Assembly: GCF_902652685.1 (NCBI RefSeq)
Contig: NZ_CACRUY010000036.1
Coordinates: 1 to 55,262 of the forward strand
Length of the DNA stretch: 55,262 nt
Origin: Mycobacterium sp. Marseille-P9652
GTDB taxonomy: Bacteria > Actinomycetota > Actinomycetes > Mycobacteriales > Mycobacteriaceae
Direction of reading: 5' to 3'
Shown piece after piece: positions 42,680 through 50,680 of the stretch (positions within the stretch are counted from its first letter, which is position 1; each line of letters starts with the position of its first letter). The position numbers were made by a program, and so were the translations under genes. The notes beneath the pieces are model-generated. The model was not told the DNA's origin. It saw nothing but the letters and a program-made list of their open reading frames with translations, and ran no database searches.

Positions 42680-44449
42680 TCAACGACCGCGAACGTGCGT
42701 GGATGTACGCGACTCGCCGCGTGTCGTCGCGCCGACACGCACGCTCACGGTTCGTCGCCGGACTTCGGCCGAGCGCAGCGCGGAGCGGAACAGCGGTCCG
42801 ATGACACCGGCGAGTTGGTCCGGCCGCGCGATCGTCGCGTGGGCGGTATCGCCGAACACCCGGCGCAGGGAGGGCACGTCGGTGCCGGCCCCGATCGTGA
42901 GGCACACGCTGCCGGTGCCGCGCCGCCGGGCCTCGGCCAGCGCCCGTCGCGCGTCGGCGGCGCCGTACGCCCGTTCGTACCCGTGGTCGTACGCGAGCCC
43001 GTCCGACAACACCACCAACAGCCGCCGGGACGTGCCGCCGCGCGCCTCCACGACCGCCGACCCGTGGCGGATCGCCGCACCCAGGCGGGAGTACGCGCCC
43101 GGCTCGAGGCTGTTGAGCCGCTTCATCACTCGCGAATCCAGATGGTCGTCGAATCGCTTGACGGGCACCATGGTGACCGCGCCTCGGCCCTGTGAGTAGT
43201 AGGCGTACAGCGCGACGCGGTCACCGAGGTCGTGCAACGCGACGGCGAGATTGGCGACGGCCGCGCGCTGTTGTTCGTGCACGGTGCGGCCCGCGGTCCC
43301 GGGCTCCGCCGCCGACCCGGAGACATCGAGGAGGAGGAGGACCGACAAATCGCGGCGACGTCGCAGGCTGGCGAGGTACACCGACTCGTCGGGGACCGAC
43401 CGGGCCAGCACCTCGACACGCGCCTCGACCGCCGCGTCGATGTCGATGTCGTCACCCTGCGACTGGCGGTGGCACCGGTGCGGGCCCACCCCCAGGCGCG
43501 CCAAGGGGCGCCGCACCCCGACGGCGGCTTCGATAGCGTGGGTGGCCGACGCGCTGATCTGCGGCTCCACCTCACGCACGGTGCACCACGCGGGCCGGTA
43601 ACGACGGCGCGCCGCGTCCCACTCCGGATACCTCAGGCCGTCCTCGCCCGGCGAACGCCGGTAGCCGTCGGCGGCGTCGTTCGACACCGCCGCCAGCGAG
43701 GACACCGCGTGCGCACCGCGTGTCGCGGAGTCGGTCCGGTGTGTCGGGGTGTCCGCGCCGGGCGGCCCACCGCCGCTACCCGTCTTGCGCGCGGACGACA
43801 GCATCTTCTTCAACCACGTGCCGATGAAGCCGCCCCCGCCGACCGGGCTGGTGAACAGGTCCGGATCGTCGGACTCGTCGGTCGCCGCCGCGTCGAGTTC
43901 GTCGAGTTCCGGGGCGCCGCGGCGTCGCGGGGCGTGACCTTGGTTCTCCCTTTGCTCCTGTTCCGCGGCCCGCGCGGACGCGATCAGCTTCGCCGGGCGA
44001 ATCCCGCCGAATTCCGGCGGTGGGTCTCCGACCGCCGCCCTGCTACGGGCGACGTCGAGGGAATCCGCGGGTGACCCACTGCGACAGGCGATCTCGGGGT
44101 CTCCTAGGGAGGCCAACGTCGCGGGGAGCAGGTCGGAATTGCCGACCAGAGCGCGGTGCCCCTCGACCGCCAGGTAGCGGGTGGCCAGCCGCGGGCGGTG
44201 CAGGATTGCCCGCGCGACGACGGCATCCAGGCTGCCGGCCCCGATCATCGAGGCCTGAACGGCTACCGCTTCCAGTCTGGCGCGCGACGGTGCACACGCG
44301 TCGACGTAGATCGTGTGGCCGTCCGTCCACGCAGGTCCCGGCGAAGCATGTCCCGCCACCGCGACCGGCCGGCCGGCGAGCGCCGACGCGAACATGCTCA
44401 AGCCGGGTGACCACGGGGTCTGGGCGTCGTTCGCCACGCTCGACCTCAT
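42680..44449 (-). CDS. VWA-domain protein, CbbO/NorD-like partner of the MoxR ATPase
   Basis: A 589-residue protein. The N-terminal two-thirds contains an alpha-helical region, an acidic linker ([10 protein letters not shown]) and a Gly/Ser-rich insert; the C-terminal third is a von Willebrand factor A domain with an intact [14 protein letters not shown], the later Thr/Ser positions and VLSDGLAYD. It is the NorD/CbbO-type adaptor that recruits the client to the MoxR ATPase. ATG 44449 (MRSSVAND) is taken; the frame is open to 44512 but crosses the promoter. First gene of the VWA-MoxR unit, read from a promoter with TTGACC and TACGGT 17 bases apart. Confidence 0.9.
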   Translation of the reverse strand: MRSSVANDAQTPWSPGLSMFASALAGRPVAVAGHASPGPAWTDGHTIYVDACAPSRARLEAVAVQASMIGAGSLDAVVARAILHRPRLATRYLAVEGHRALVGNSDLLPATLASLGDPEIACRSGSPADSLDVARSRAAVGDPPPEFGGIRPAKLIASARAAEQEQRENQGHAPRRRGAPELDELDAAATDESDDPDLFTSPVGGGGFIGTWLKKMLSSARKTGSGGGPPGADTPTHRTDSATRGAHAVSSLAAVSNDAADGYRRSPGEDGLRYPEWDAARRRYRPAWCTVREVEPQISASATHAIEAAVGVRRPLARLGVGPHRCHRQSQGDDIDIDAAVEARVEVLARSVPDESVYLASLRRRRDLSVLLLLDVSGSAAEPGTAGRTVHEQQRAAVANLAVALHDLGDRVALYAYYSQGRGAVTMVPVKRFDDHLDSRVMKRLNSLEPGAYSRLGAAIRHGSAVVEARGGTSRRLLVVLSDGLAYDHGYERAYGAADARRALAEARRRGTGSVCLTIGAGTDVPSLRRVFGDTAHATIARPDQLAGVIGPLFRSALRSAEVRRRTVSVRVGATTRGESRTSTHVRGR

Positions 44450-44462
44450 TTGCACACGGCGT

Positions 44463-44513
44463 CGTTGACCAAATATCTGTTCCACCGTAAGGTCCCGGCG
44501 TACCGCGGTCAAT
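44463..44513. promoter_or_regulatory. Overlapping divergent promoters A, with cluster operator-like site 2
   Basis: Plus strand: TTGACC (44465-44470), 17-base spacer, TAAGGT (44488-44493). Minus strand: TTGACC (44507-44512), 17-base spacer, TACGGT (44484-44489). The two -10 elements overlap, so the promoters exclude each other. The operator-like motif GACCAAATATCTGTT lies at 44467-44481, across the plus -35/spacer and the minus transcription start. The minus promoter serves the VWA gene, the plus promoter an SDR remnant. Confidence 0.75.
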
Positions 44514-44628
44514 GAACGGCGCAGCCCCTCGCATGCACTGCACCATTGATTCCACCGGCCGGGCCGCGGTGGTCACCCGCGGCGGCCGGGGGCTGGGGCG
44601 TCTTCACCGGCTCGAGCGAGCGCGTTGA
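44512..44628 (+). pseudogene. Remnant of a short-chain dehydrogenase gene (38 codons)
   Basis: ATG 44512 to TGA 44626-44628 encodes a peptide containing GRAAVVTRGGRGLGR, the N-terminal Rossmann motif of an SDR (normally VVTGGGRGLGRAHA), then LHRLERAR, then a stop inside the second promoter. The rest of an SDR is absent. Downstream of promoter A and ended by promoter B, it looks like a gene truncated by deletion or by insertion of a duplicated promoter. Confidence 0.6.
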
Positions 44629-44673
44629 CCAGATTTCCGCTCCGCCGTAGAGTCCGGCTTGGCCGCAGTCAAT
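44623..44673. promoter_or_regulatory. Promoter B, degenerate duplicate of promoter A
   Basis: Plus strand: TTGACC (44625-44630), 17-base spacer, TAGAGT (44648-44653), driving the acyl-CoA dehydrogenase genes. The minus-strand copy TTGACT/TACGGC (17 bases apart) is also retained. The block aligns with promoter A at an offset of 160 bp with roughly three quarters of bases identical. The operator-like motif is degenerate here (GACCAGATTTCCGCT). Confidence 0.7.
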
Positions 44674-44691
44674 CGCGCGAAGTCGAGCAAC

Positions 44692-45843
44692 GTGGATTTC
44701 TCATACCCGGCGGAAGTCGAGCAGTTCCGCGCCGACCTGCGCACCTGGCTCTCGGACAATCTCACCGAAGAGCTTGTGGCGGCGCGCCGTTCCCCCGGCC
44801 GTGACGACGCGACGTTCGAACTCCTGCGCGCCTGGAACCGCACGATCGCCGACGCCGGATGGGCGGCGGTCTCCTGGCCGCGGGAGTACGGCGGCCGCGG
44901 CGCGACACTCCTCGAGCAACTCGTCCACAGTGAGGAGACCACACGGGCGCGGGCGCCCATGCCGCTCAACGTCATCGGCATGAACAACATCGCGCCGGCC
45001 ATCATGCAATACGGCTCCGAAGCCCAGAAGCTGACTCTGCTTCCCCGCATGATGCGCGGCGACGACATCTGGTGCCAGGGCATGTCCGAACCGGAGGCGG
45101 GGTCCGATCTCGCCGCGCTGCGCACTCGCGCAATCCGCGACGGCGACGACTTCGTCATCAACGGGCAGAAGATCTGGACCTCCCTGGGCCATCGCGCCCA
45201 GTGGTGCCAGCTCTACGTCCGCACCGATCCGGAAGCTCCGAAGCACAAGGGCATCTCCTGCCTCATCGTGGACATGACCCTGCCGGGCATCGAGGTGCGC
45301 CCGCTCGTCACGCTGAACGGCGACACCGATTTCGCCGAGGTCTTCTTCCACGATGTGCGGGTGCCCGCTACCGCGCTCCTCGGCCCGCTCGACGGCGGCT
45401 GGCGGGTGGCTACCACCACGCTGAGCCACGAACGCGCCGGGGCCGCGCGACTGTACGCCGAGTTGGAGGTGCGACTGGAGGAACTGGTGGCCGACTTCGC
45501 CGCCGCCGGCTGCCTCGACGACCCGGTCACCCTGCGGCGCCTCGGCGAGATCGCGGTTCGCATCAAGTATCTCGAGGTCCTGTGCCAGCGATCGATCTCG
45601 GCGACGCTGCACGGGGGCTCAGAGAAGACCGCCATGGGATCGGCGAGTCTCGCCAAGACCGTGTGGGGCGAGATCGGACAGGACATGGCGGCGTTGGCCT
45701 TTGACGTCCTGGGCTGGCGGGTGCCGCAGGGCCGCTGGGTCGACTACCGCCTCACGTCACGATCCCTGACCATCGCGGGCGGCACGACCCAGATCACGAA
45801 GAACATCACGGCGCAGCGCGTGCTGGGATTGCCCCGCGAATGA
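44692..45843 (+). CDS. Acyl-CoA dehydrogenase, subunit 1 of a pair
   Basis: A 383-residue FadE-type flavoprotein: YPAEVEQFRADLRTWL at the N-terminus, WCQGMSEPEAGSDLAALRT (FAD-binding segment), the DFVINGQKIWTSLGHRA block and the C-terminal TSRSLTIAGGTTQITKNI motif. GTG 44692 is preferred; TTG 44659 would start almost at the predicted transcription start. Its stop overlaps the next gene (ATGA). Tandem, unequal FadE genes in mycobacteria usually make alpha2beta2 enzymes acting on steroid or other bulky side-chain CoA thioesters. Confidence 0.9.
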   Translation: MDFSYPAEVEQFRADLRTWLSDNLTEELVAARRSPGRDDATFELLRAWNRTIADAGWAAVSWPREYGGRGATLLEQLVHSEETTRARAPMPLNVIGMNNIAPAIMQYGSEAQKLTLLPRMMRGDDIWCQGMSEPEAGSDLAALRTRAIRDGDDFVINGQKIWTSLGHRAQWCQLYVRTDPEAPKHKGISCLIVDMTLPGIEVRPLVTLNGDTDFAEVFFHDVRVPATALLGPLDGGWRVATTTLSHERAGAARLYAELEVRLEELVADFAAAGCLDDPVTLRRLGEIAVRIKYLEVLCQRSISATLHGGSEKTAMGSASLAKTVWGEIGQDMAALAFDVLGWRVPQGRWVDYRLTSRSLTIAGGTTQITKNITAQRVLGLPRE

Positions 45844-46961
45844 ACCTCGAGCTCAGCGACGAGCAGGTGGCGCTGCGCGACACCGTGCGCCGCTTCCTCG
45901 CCGAGAAGGCGCCGCTGTCGAGCCACGTGCGTCCGTTGCTCGACGACGAGACGGGGACCACCGACGCCACCTGGCGGAGCCTCGCCGACCTGGGGACCAC
46001 CGGCCTGTTGGTGCCGCCGGAATTCGGCGGCGCCGGCATGACGATGACCGAGGCGGGCGTCGTCGCGGAGGAACTCGGCGCCGCCGTGCACCCGGGGCCG
46101 TGGTTGTCGACGGCGGTCGCCGCGCCGCGCGCCCTGACCCGATGCGGTGCCGCCGGCGCGGCGACCGAGATCTTGACCGGCATCGCCGACGGCAGCGCCA
46201 TCGCGGCGGTCGGACCGCTGGAGCCGGGCCCCGGCCCGGTGGCCGTTCAGCGCGGGGCGGACGTCGCGCTGAACGGCGCGGTTCCGATGTCGGACGCGGC
46301 GGCGGCCGACGTCTTGCTGGTGTTCGCCGAATACCGGCAGTCGGTGGGCCTTTTCGCGGTGCGGACGCGCTCGGACGGCGTCTCGCTGACTCGCGAGCGC
46401 GGCGTCGACCCGACGCGCAAGCGATTCCGGGTCAGGTTCGACGACGCGGCCGCGCAGTGGCTGGGCAATGCCGCACCCGACGCCTTCGGGGCGGTGGTCG
46501 ACGACGTGCTGATCGCCACGGCCGCCGACGCGCTCGGCGCCGCGCGCGAGATCATGCACCTGGCCGTCGAATACGCCAAGGTGCGAAGGCAGTTCGGCCA
46601 TGCCATCGGCTCGTTCCAGGCCATCCAGCACCTCTGTGTGGACATGTTCGAGACGGTCGAGCTGGCCCGCAGCGGAGTGATACACGCGTTGTGGGCGGCC
46701 GACAACGCGGATCCCGGCGAGCGGCACCTGTCCGCCCTGCGCGCCAAGGCATTCGCCGGCCGGCTTGCCACCGTTGGGGACACCGCGATCCAGATTTTCG
46801 GCGGCATCGGCTACACGTGGGAACACGACGCCCACCTGTACCTCAAGCGCCTACTCGGCTGGAGCACGTTCCTCGGTGGGCCCGACCGCTACCTCATCGA
46901 GCTGGGGTCCGCCCTCGCGAACGGTGCGGTGCCCGGGCTCGGCCGCATCGAAGCCCGGTAG
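45840..46961 (+). CDS. Acyl-CoA dehydrogenase, subunit 2 of a pair
   Basis: A 373-residue FadE protein, divergent from its neighbour: MNLELSDEQVALRDTVRRFL start, a shortened and changed FAD-binding middle part (no SEPEAGSD-like stretch is visible; instead PLEPGPGPVAVQRG), and the conserved C-terminal QFGHAIGSFQAIQH and IQIFGGIGYTWEHDAHLYLKR blocks. Loss of one motif set in each partner is typical of heteromeric acyl-CoA dehydrogenases that share FAD sites across the interface. ATGA overlap with subunit 1. Confidence 0.9.
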   Translation: MNLELSDEQVALRDTVRRFLAEKAPLSSHVRPLLDDETGTTDATWRSLADLGTTGLLVPPEFGGAGMTMTEAGVVAEELGAAVHPGPWLSTAVAAPRALTRCGAAGAATEILTGIADGSAIAAVGPLEPGPGPVAVQRGADVALNGAVPMSDAAAADVLLVFAEYRQSVGLFAVRTRSDGVSLTRERGVDPTRKRFRVRFDDAAAQWLGNAAPDAFGAVVDDVLIATAADALGAAREIMHLAVEYAKVRRQFGHAIGSFQAIQHLCVDMFETVELARSGVIHALWAADNADPGERHLSALRAKAFAGRLATVGDTAIQIFGGIGYTWEHDAHLYLKRLLGWSTFLGGPDRYLIELGSALANGAVPGLGRIEAR

Positions 46962-46990
46962 CCCCCAGCAGCGATCGACCTTCGCCGCGA

Positions 46991-47010
46991 AACAAATCTT
47001 AGGTTATGCT
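46991..47010 (+). promoter_or_regulatory. Cluster operator-like site 3 with a -10 element
   Basis: AACAAATCTTAGGTT (46991-47005) fits AACnnAnnnTnnGTT and overlaps TATGCT (47005-47010), a likely -10 for the LLM gene. A repressor here would block transcription of the LLM/DapB-like unit. Confidence 0.6.
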
Positions 47011-47012
47011 AC

Positions 47013-47035
47013 CGACGGACCGCGGCGGTCCGTCG
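47013..47035 (+). other. GC-rich hairpin in the leader of the LLM gene
   Basis: CGACGGACCG (47013-47022) and CGGTCCGTCG (47026-47035) form a perfect 10-bp stem with a 3-base loop, starting three bases after the -10 element. It could act as a 5' stabilising stem or as an end signal for the upstream operon. No T-tract follows. Confidence 0.6.
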
Positions 47036-47058
47036 CGCTACGTGCTGGGAGTTGTTGG

Positions 47059-48054
47059 ATGTTGACGCTCAGGTTCGACATGCGCAGCCCCCGCTGGGGT
47101 CCCCCGACGCGAGACCTGTACGCGGCGGCGATCGACATGTGCGCCTGGGCGGAGCCGCGGGGCGCGGTCCTCGTGGTGCTCTCCGAGCACCACGCCACCG
47201 AAGACGGACATCTGCCCGCGCCGACCATCCTCGCGTCCGCGATCGCCGCGCGAACCACCAACCTCGCCATTCTCCTTGCGGCGGTGCCGCTTCCGCTGTG
47301 GGACCCGGTGCGGTTGGCCGAGCAGATCAATGTCCTCGACCTCGTCAGCAACGGCCGCGTGTCCTACGCCTTCGGCGTCGGGCATCGCGAAGCGGAGTAC
47401 GCCCACTTCGGCGTGGACTGGGCGGCGCGCGGCCGGCTCGCCGACGAAAACCTCGCGGCCGTACGGAGCCTCGTTGTCGGCGAGCCCTTCGACTATCGCG
47501 GGCGACGGGTATGCGTGACACCGTCGTGCGGGAGCCGGAAGGGCCCACCGATGGTCATCGCCGGCGGCAGTGCGGCGGCCGCCCGACGAGCGGCCCAACA
47601 CGGCATGGGACTGATCGCACAGGCGGACGTGCCCGGCCTCGCGGAGACGTACGAGACTCTCTGCCGCGCTCAGGGCCGAGAGCCCGGCTTCGTCCAGTTC
47701 CCGATCGCCGGCGCGCCGACTACGGTGTTCGTCACCGACGACGTCGATCACGCGTGGCAGGAACTCGGGCCGCATCTGCTGCACGACGCCGTCACGGCGG
47801 CAAGCTACCGCCACGGGGACGACTCGGTCGCCAGCATCACCCGCGCCACGACGGTCTCCGAATTGCGGGAATTTGATGGTCCGTACCGCATCATGACCCT
47901 CGACGAAGCCGAGGCATACGTCCGCGACGGACGGCCACTGCCGCTGCACCCGCTGTGCGGCGGCGTCGCCCCCGAGGTGGCATGGCGCTACCTGACCCTC
48001 GCCGCCGACGCCGTCGACTCCGCACAACGGCCAGTCACCAAAACGGCGGGATGA
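47059..48054 (+). CDS. LLM-class flavin-dependent oxidoreductase
   Basis: A 331-residue luciferase-like TIM-barrel protein: VLVVLSEHHATEDGHLP near the N-terminus (the usual substrate-pocket His pair), TNLAILLAAVPLPLWDPVRLAEQ, VSYAFGVGHREAEY, and GPPMVIAGGSAAAARRAA. It could use FMN or F420. GGAG nine bases before ATG 47059 supports that start; upstream frame is a shadow of the FadE gene. ATGA overlap with the DapB-like gene. Probably a monooxygenase or hydride-transfer step on the cluster substrate. Confidence 0.9.
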   Translation: MLTLRFDMRSPRWGPPTRDLYAAAIDMCAWAEPRGAVLVVLSEHHATEDGHLPAPTILASAIAARTTNLAILLAAVPLPLWDPVRLAEQINVLDLVSNGRVSYAFGVGHREAEYAHFGVDWAARGRLADENLAAVRSLVVGEPFDYRGRRVCVTPSCGSRKGPPMVIAGGSAAAARRAAQHGMGLIAQADVPGLAETYETLCRAQGREPGFVQFPIAGAPTTVFVTDDVDHAWQELGPHLLHDAVTAASYRHGDDSVASITRATTVSELREFDGPYRIMTLDEAEAYVRDGRPLPLHPLCGGVAPEVAWRYLTLAADAVDSAQRPVTKTAG

Positions 48055-49187
48055 CAACACCGATGCCGTCGTCCGCGTCGCCCACCGGGCCGCTTCGCAC
48101 CGTCGTGTGGTCCACCGGGGGCGTCGGCTCGGCCGCCATCGACGCCATCAGCCGCCGGCCCGACCTCGACCTCGTCGGGGTGTGGGTGCACTCCCGCGAC
48201 AAAGTCGGGGCGGACGCGGGCCTGTTGGCCGGCGGGGAACCGTTGGGGCTCTGCGCCACCGACGACGCCGACGCGTTGATCGCGCTGCGACCCGACTGTG
48301 TCGTCTATGCCGCGAGCGGCCCCGACCGCGACGCGGGGGCCGTGCCCGCATACGTCAGGCTCTTGCGGGCCGGCCTCAACGTCGTCTCGACGTCGTCGAC
48401 CGCCCTGGTGTACCCGCCCGCCTACTTCGCGGCCCAGTGGCGCGACGAACTCGAGGCGGCGGCCCGCGCCGGGAAGGCATCGCTGTACGTGTCCGGAATC
48501 TTCCCGGGCTTCGCATCGGACCAACTCGCCCTGCTGCTGACCACCCAGTCGAGCGGGATTCGTTCGATCACCGTCAGCGAGGTCGCACTCAACGACCACT
48601 ACCCCGTCGCCGACGTCATGATGGACGGGATGGGGTTCGGCAGGCCGCTTGATTTCGAGCCCCTCCTCGCGACGCCCGGCTTCATCGAATTGGCCTGGGC
48701 CGCACCGATTCGCCTGATCGCCGCGGGGCTCGGGGTGGAGATCGAGGGGGTGCGGGGAACTCTGGACCGCCGGCCGACCGACCGCGACATCGAGGTGGCG
48801 TTCGGAACCATCGCGGCGGGCACCTGCGGCGCGGTGCGCACCAGGGCAGCCGGTGTGGTCGACGGGCGCGACGCGATCGTCCTGGAGCACATCATCCGGA
48901 TGTCGCGCGATGTCGCGCCGGACTGGCCCTCCGCGCACAACGACGCCACGTACCGCGTCGACGTCGACGGGGTCCCCGAGATTCACTGCGAGATGACGGT
49001 GGGAGCCGTCGAGGGGCACGGCGCGGGCCGCGCCGCCATGGCGGCCACCGCCATGCGTGTCGTCAACGCGATCCCCTATGTCGTCGCCGCCGAACCCGGA
49101 CTGCTGAGCTCGCTCGACCTGCCGATGACGCTGCCCCGGTTTGTGTTCGGCGAGCGCACGCCGACCCCTGCCAAGCAAGCCCGATGA
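48051..49187 (+). CDS. Dihydrodipicolinate-reductase-like NAD(P) dehydrogenase
   Basis: A 378-residue Rossmann protein, N-terminal LRTVVWSTGGVGSAAIDAISRRPDLDLVGVWVHS, with the conserved LRAGLNVVSTSSTALVYPP and GIFPGFASDQLALLLT segments of the DapB-like amine/opine dehydrogenase group common in mycobacterial steroid and terpenoid clusters. It lacks the lysine-pathway context, so DapB activity itself is unlikely. Coupled to the LLM gene. Confidence 0.85.
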   Translation: MTTPMPSSASPTGPLRTVVWSTGGVGSAAIDAISRRPDLDLVGVWVHSRDKVGADAGLLAGGEPLGLCATDDADALIALRPDCVVYAASGPDRDAGAVPAYVRLLRAGLNVVSTSSTALVYPPAYFAAQWRDELEAAARAGKASLYVSGIFPGFASDQLALLLTTQSSGIRSITVSEVALNDHYPVADVMMDGMGFGRPLDFEPLLATPGFIELAWAAPIRLIAAGLGVEIEGVRGTLDRRPTDRDIEVAFGTIAAGTCGAVRTRAAGVVDGRDAIVLEHIIRMSRDVAPDWPSAHNDATYRVDVDGVPEIHCEMTVGAVEGHGAGRAAMAATAMRVVNAIPYVVAAEPGLLSSLDLPMTLPRFVFGERTPTPAKQAR

Positions 49188-49233
49188 CGACCGGAGCGCC
49201 GGCCGTCGACCTCTCCCCGTGGTGATAACCTTC

Positions 49234-49248
49234 AACAAAGATTTGGTT
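49234..49248 (+). promoter_or_regulatory. Cluster operator-like site 4
   Basis: AACAAAGATTTGGTT fits AACnnAnnnTnnGTT. It lies 66 bases upstream of the tandem TetR gene, suggesting autoregulation. Confidence 0.6.
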
Positions 49249-49313
49249 CGGCCGGAGGCTCAGTGCAGTCAGTCGCGATTCCGCAGTCCCCACGATCAAC
49301 GGACCGCTAGGAA

Positions 49314-50603
49314 ATGCCCAAAGGCCCGTCTCCGGCGAACAGCCGGCCCGCTCCCACCGACGAAACCGGCACCCGCCGCGACGAAATCCTCACCACCGCA
49401 GCTTCGTTGATCGCGACGTCCGGCCTGCGGACGTCGTTGCAAGAGATCGCCGACGCCGCGGGCATCCTTCCCGGCAGCCTGTATCACCACTTCGAGTCCA
49501 AAGAAGCGATCCTGATCGAGCTGATCCATCGTTATCAGGAAGACCTGGACCGAATCGGGCGCACCGCCCTTTCGCGATTGGACGGGCCCGACCCCCGTCC
49601 CATATCGGATCAGATCGTCGAACTCGGGTCGGCGATCGCCGACTGCGCGGTGCGGCACCGGGCGGCCCTCCAGATGTCCTTCTACGAAGGGCCGAGCACG
49701 GACCCGGAGTTGGTGCAGCTCACGCAACGACGTCCCGTCGCAATCCAGGAGGCGATGCTCCAAACGCTGCGCGCCGGCAGGTGGAGCGGCTACATCAAAG
49801 CCGACCTGGACCTGCCCACGCTGGCCGACCGCATCTGCCAGACCATGCTGCAGGTAGGGCTCGACGTCATGCGCCACCGATCCCCGGCCACCCAGGTCGC
49901 CGGGCTGCTGTGCCGAATCATCCTGCAAGGCTTGGCGGCCCGGTCACCGACCGACTCGTCACTCGATCGGTCCGCCGCCTTCGCCGCCGCCAACGACGCC
50001 ATCGCGACGTGGTCGGACGACGGCGACGCCGACCCCGCGGACAAGGCCGCGCACGTGCGCGCGGTGGCACGGACGGAATTCGGCCGCAGGGGCTATGAGG
50101 TCACCACCATCCGGGACATCGCGTCCGCCGCGGGTCTCGGCACGGGAACCGTCTACCGGGTGATCGGCTCTAAGGACGAACTGCTCGCCTCGATCATGGA
50201 GTCCTTCGGCCGCAAGGTCGAGGCCGGCTGGGTGAGCGTGCTGCGCTCGGACGCGGGTTGCATCGAGAAGCTGGACGCCCTGAGCTGGGTCAACGTCAAC
50301 GCGCTCGACCGGTTCTCCGACGAGTTCCGCATCCAGCTGGCGTGGATGCGTCAGTCGCCGCCCGACACACCCAACCCTGGCTGGCTCTACACCACCCGGC
50401 TCCGGCAGATGAAATCACTGCTGGCGGAGGGCATCCGGTCGGGAGACGTCGCCGTCGACGCCCCGTCCACTGCGATGCTGGCGCGGTGCGTCATCGGACT
50501 GCAGTGGATACCGGAGAACATCTTGAGGGACGTCGGTAAGCGCGCGGCCTTGGTGCACGTCCGCGACACCGTCCTGCGCGGCGCGGCGGTCCGGAGCGGG
50601 TAG
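49314..50603 (+). CDS. Tandem (two-domain) TetR regulator, Mce3R-like architecture
   Basis: A 429-residue protein holding two complete TetR units in one chain. Unit 1 has a helix-turn-helix at about 40-65 (SLQEIADAAGILPGSLYHHF, SKEAIL). Unit 2 has a second one at about 265-290 (TIRDIASAAGLGTGTVYRVI, SKDELL). Single-chain pseudo-dimers of this kind are rare; Mce3R of M. tuberculosis is the known example and represses lipid and steroid side-chain genes. It is located inside the regulon it probably controls. Its predicted asymmetric site would fit the quasi-palindromic operator found upstream of the four transcription units. Confidence 0.9.
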   Translation: MPKGPSPANSRPAPTDETGTRRDEILTTAASLIATSGLRTSLQEIADAAGILPGSLYHHFESKEAILIELIHRYQEDLDRIGRTALSRLDGPDPRPISDQIVELGSAIADCAVRHRAALQMSFYEGPSTDPELVQLTQRRPVAIQEAMLQTLRAGRWSGYIKADLDLPTLADRICQTMLQVGLDVMRHRSPATQVAGLLCRIILQGLAARSPTDSSLDRSAAFAAANDAIATWSDDGDADPADKAAHVRAVARTEFGRRGYEVTTIRDIASAAGLGTGTVYRVIGSKDELLASIMESFGRKVEAGWVSVLRSDAGCIEKLDALSWVNVNALDRFSDEFRIQLAWMRQSPPDTPNPGWLYTTRLRQMKSLLAEGIRSGDVAVDAPSTAMLARCVIGLQWIPENILRDVGKRAALVHVRDTVLRGAAVRSG

Positions 50604-50606
50604 GTG

Positions 50607-50636
50607 TTGAACCCGATAACTGTTACCCATACAGTT
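50607..50636 (+). promoter_or_regulatory. Promoter of the SDR gene with an inverted repeat
   Basis: TTGAAC (50607-50612), 17-base spacer, TACAGT (50630-50635). Inverted repeat AACTGT (50618-50623) / ACAGTT (50631-50636) with 7-base centre overlaps the spacer and -10, so it is an operator candidate. It is unlike the cluster 15-mer. Confidence 0.65.
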
Positions 50637-50680
50637 GGTCGATTAGAACCGGGTTGGCAGTTAGCGAGAAGGGGATTTCC

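Noticed and set aside
47955-48050. Longer upstream start for the DapB-like gene
   Set aside because: This part overlaps the LLM gene in another frame; the ATGA junction at 48051 gives a normal start.
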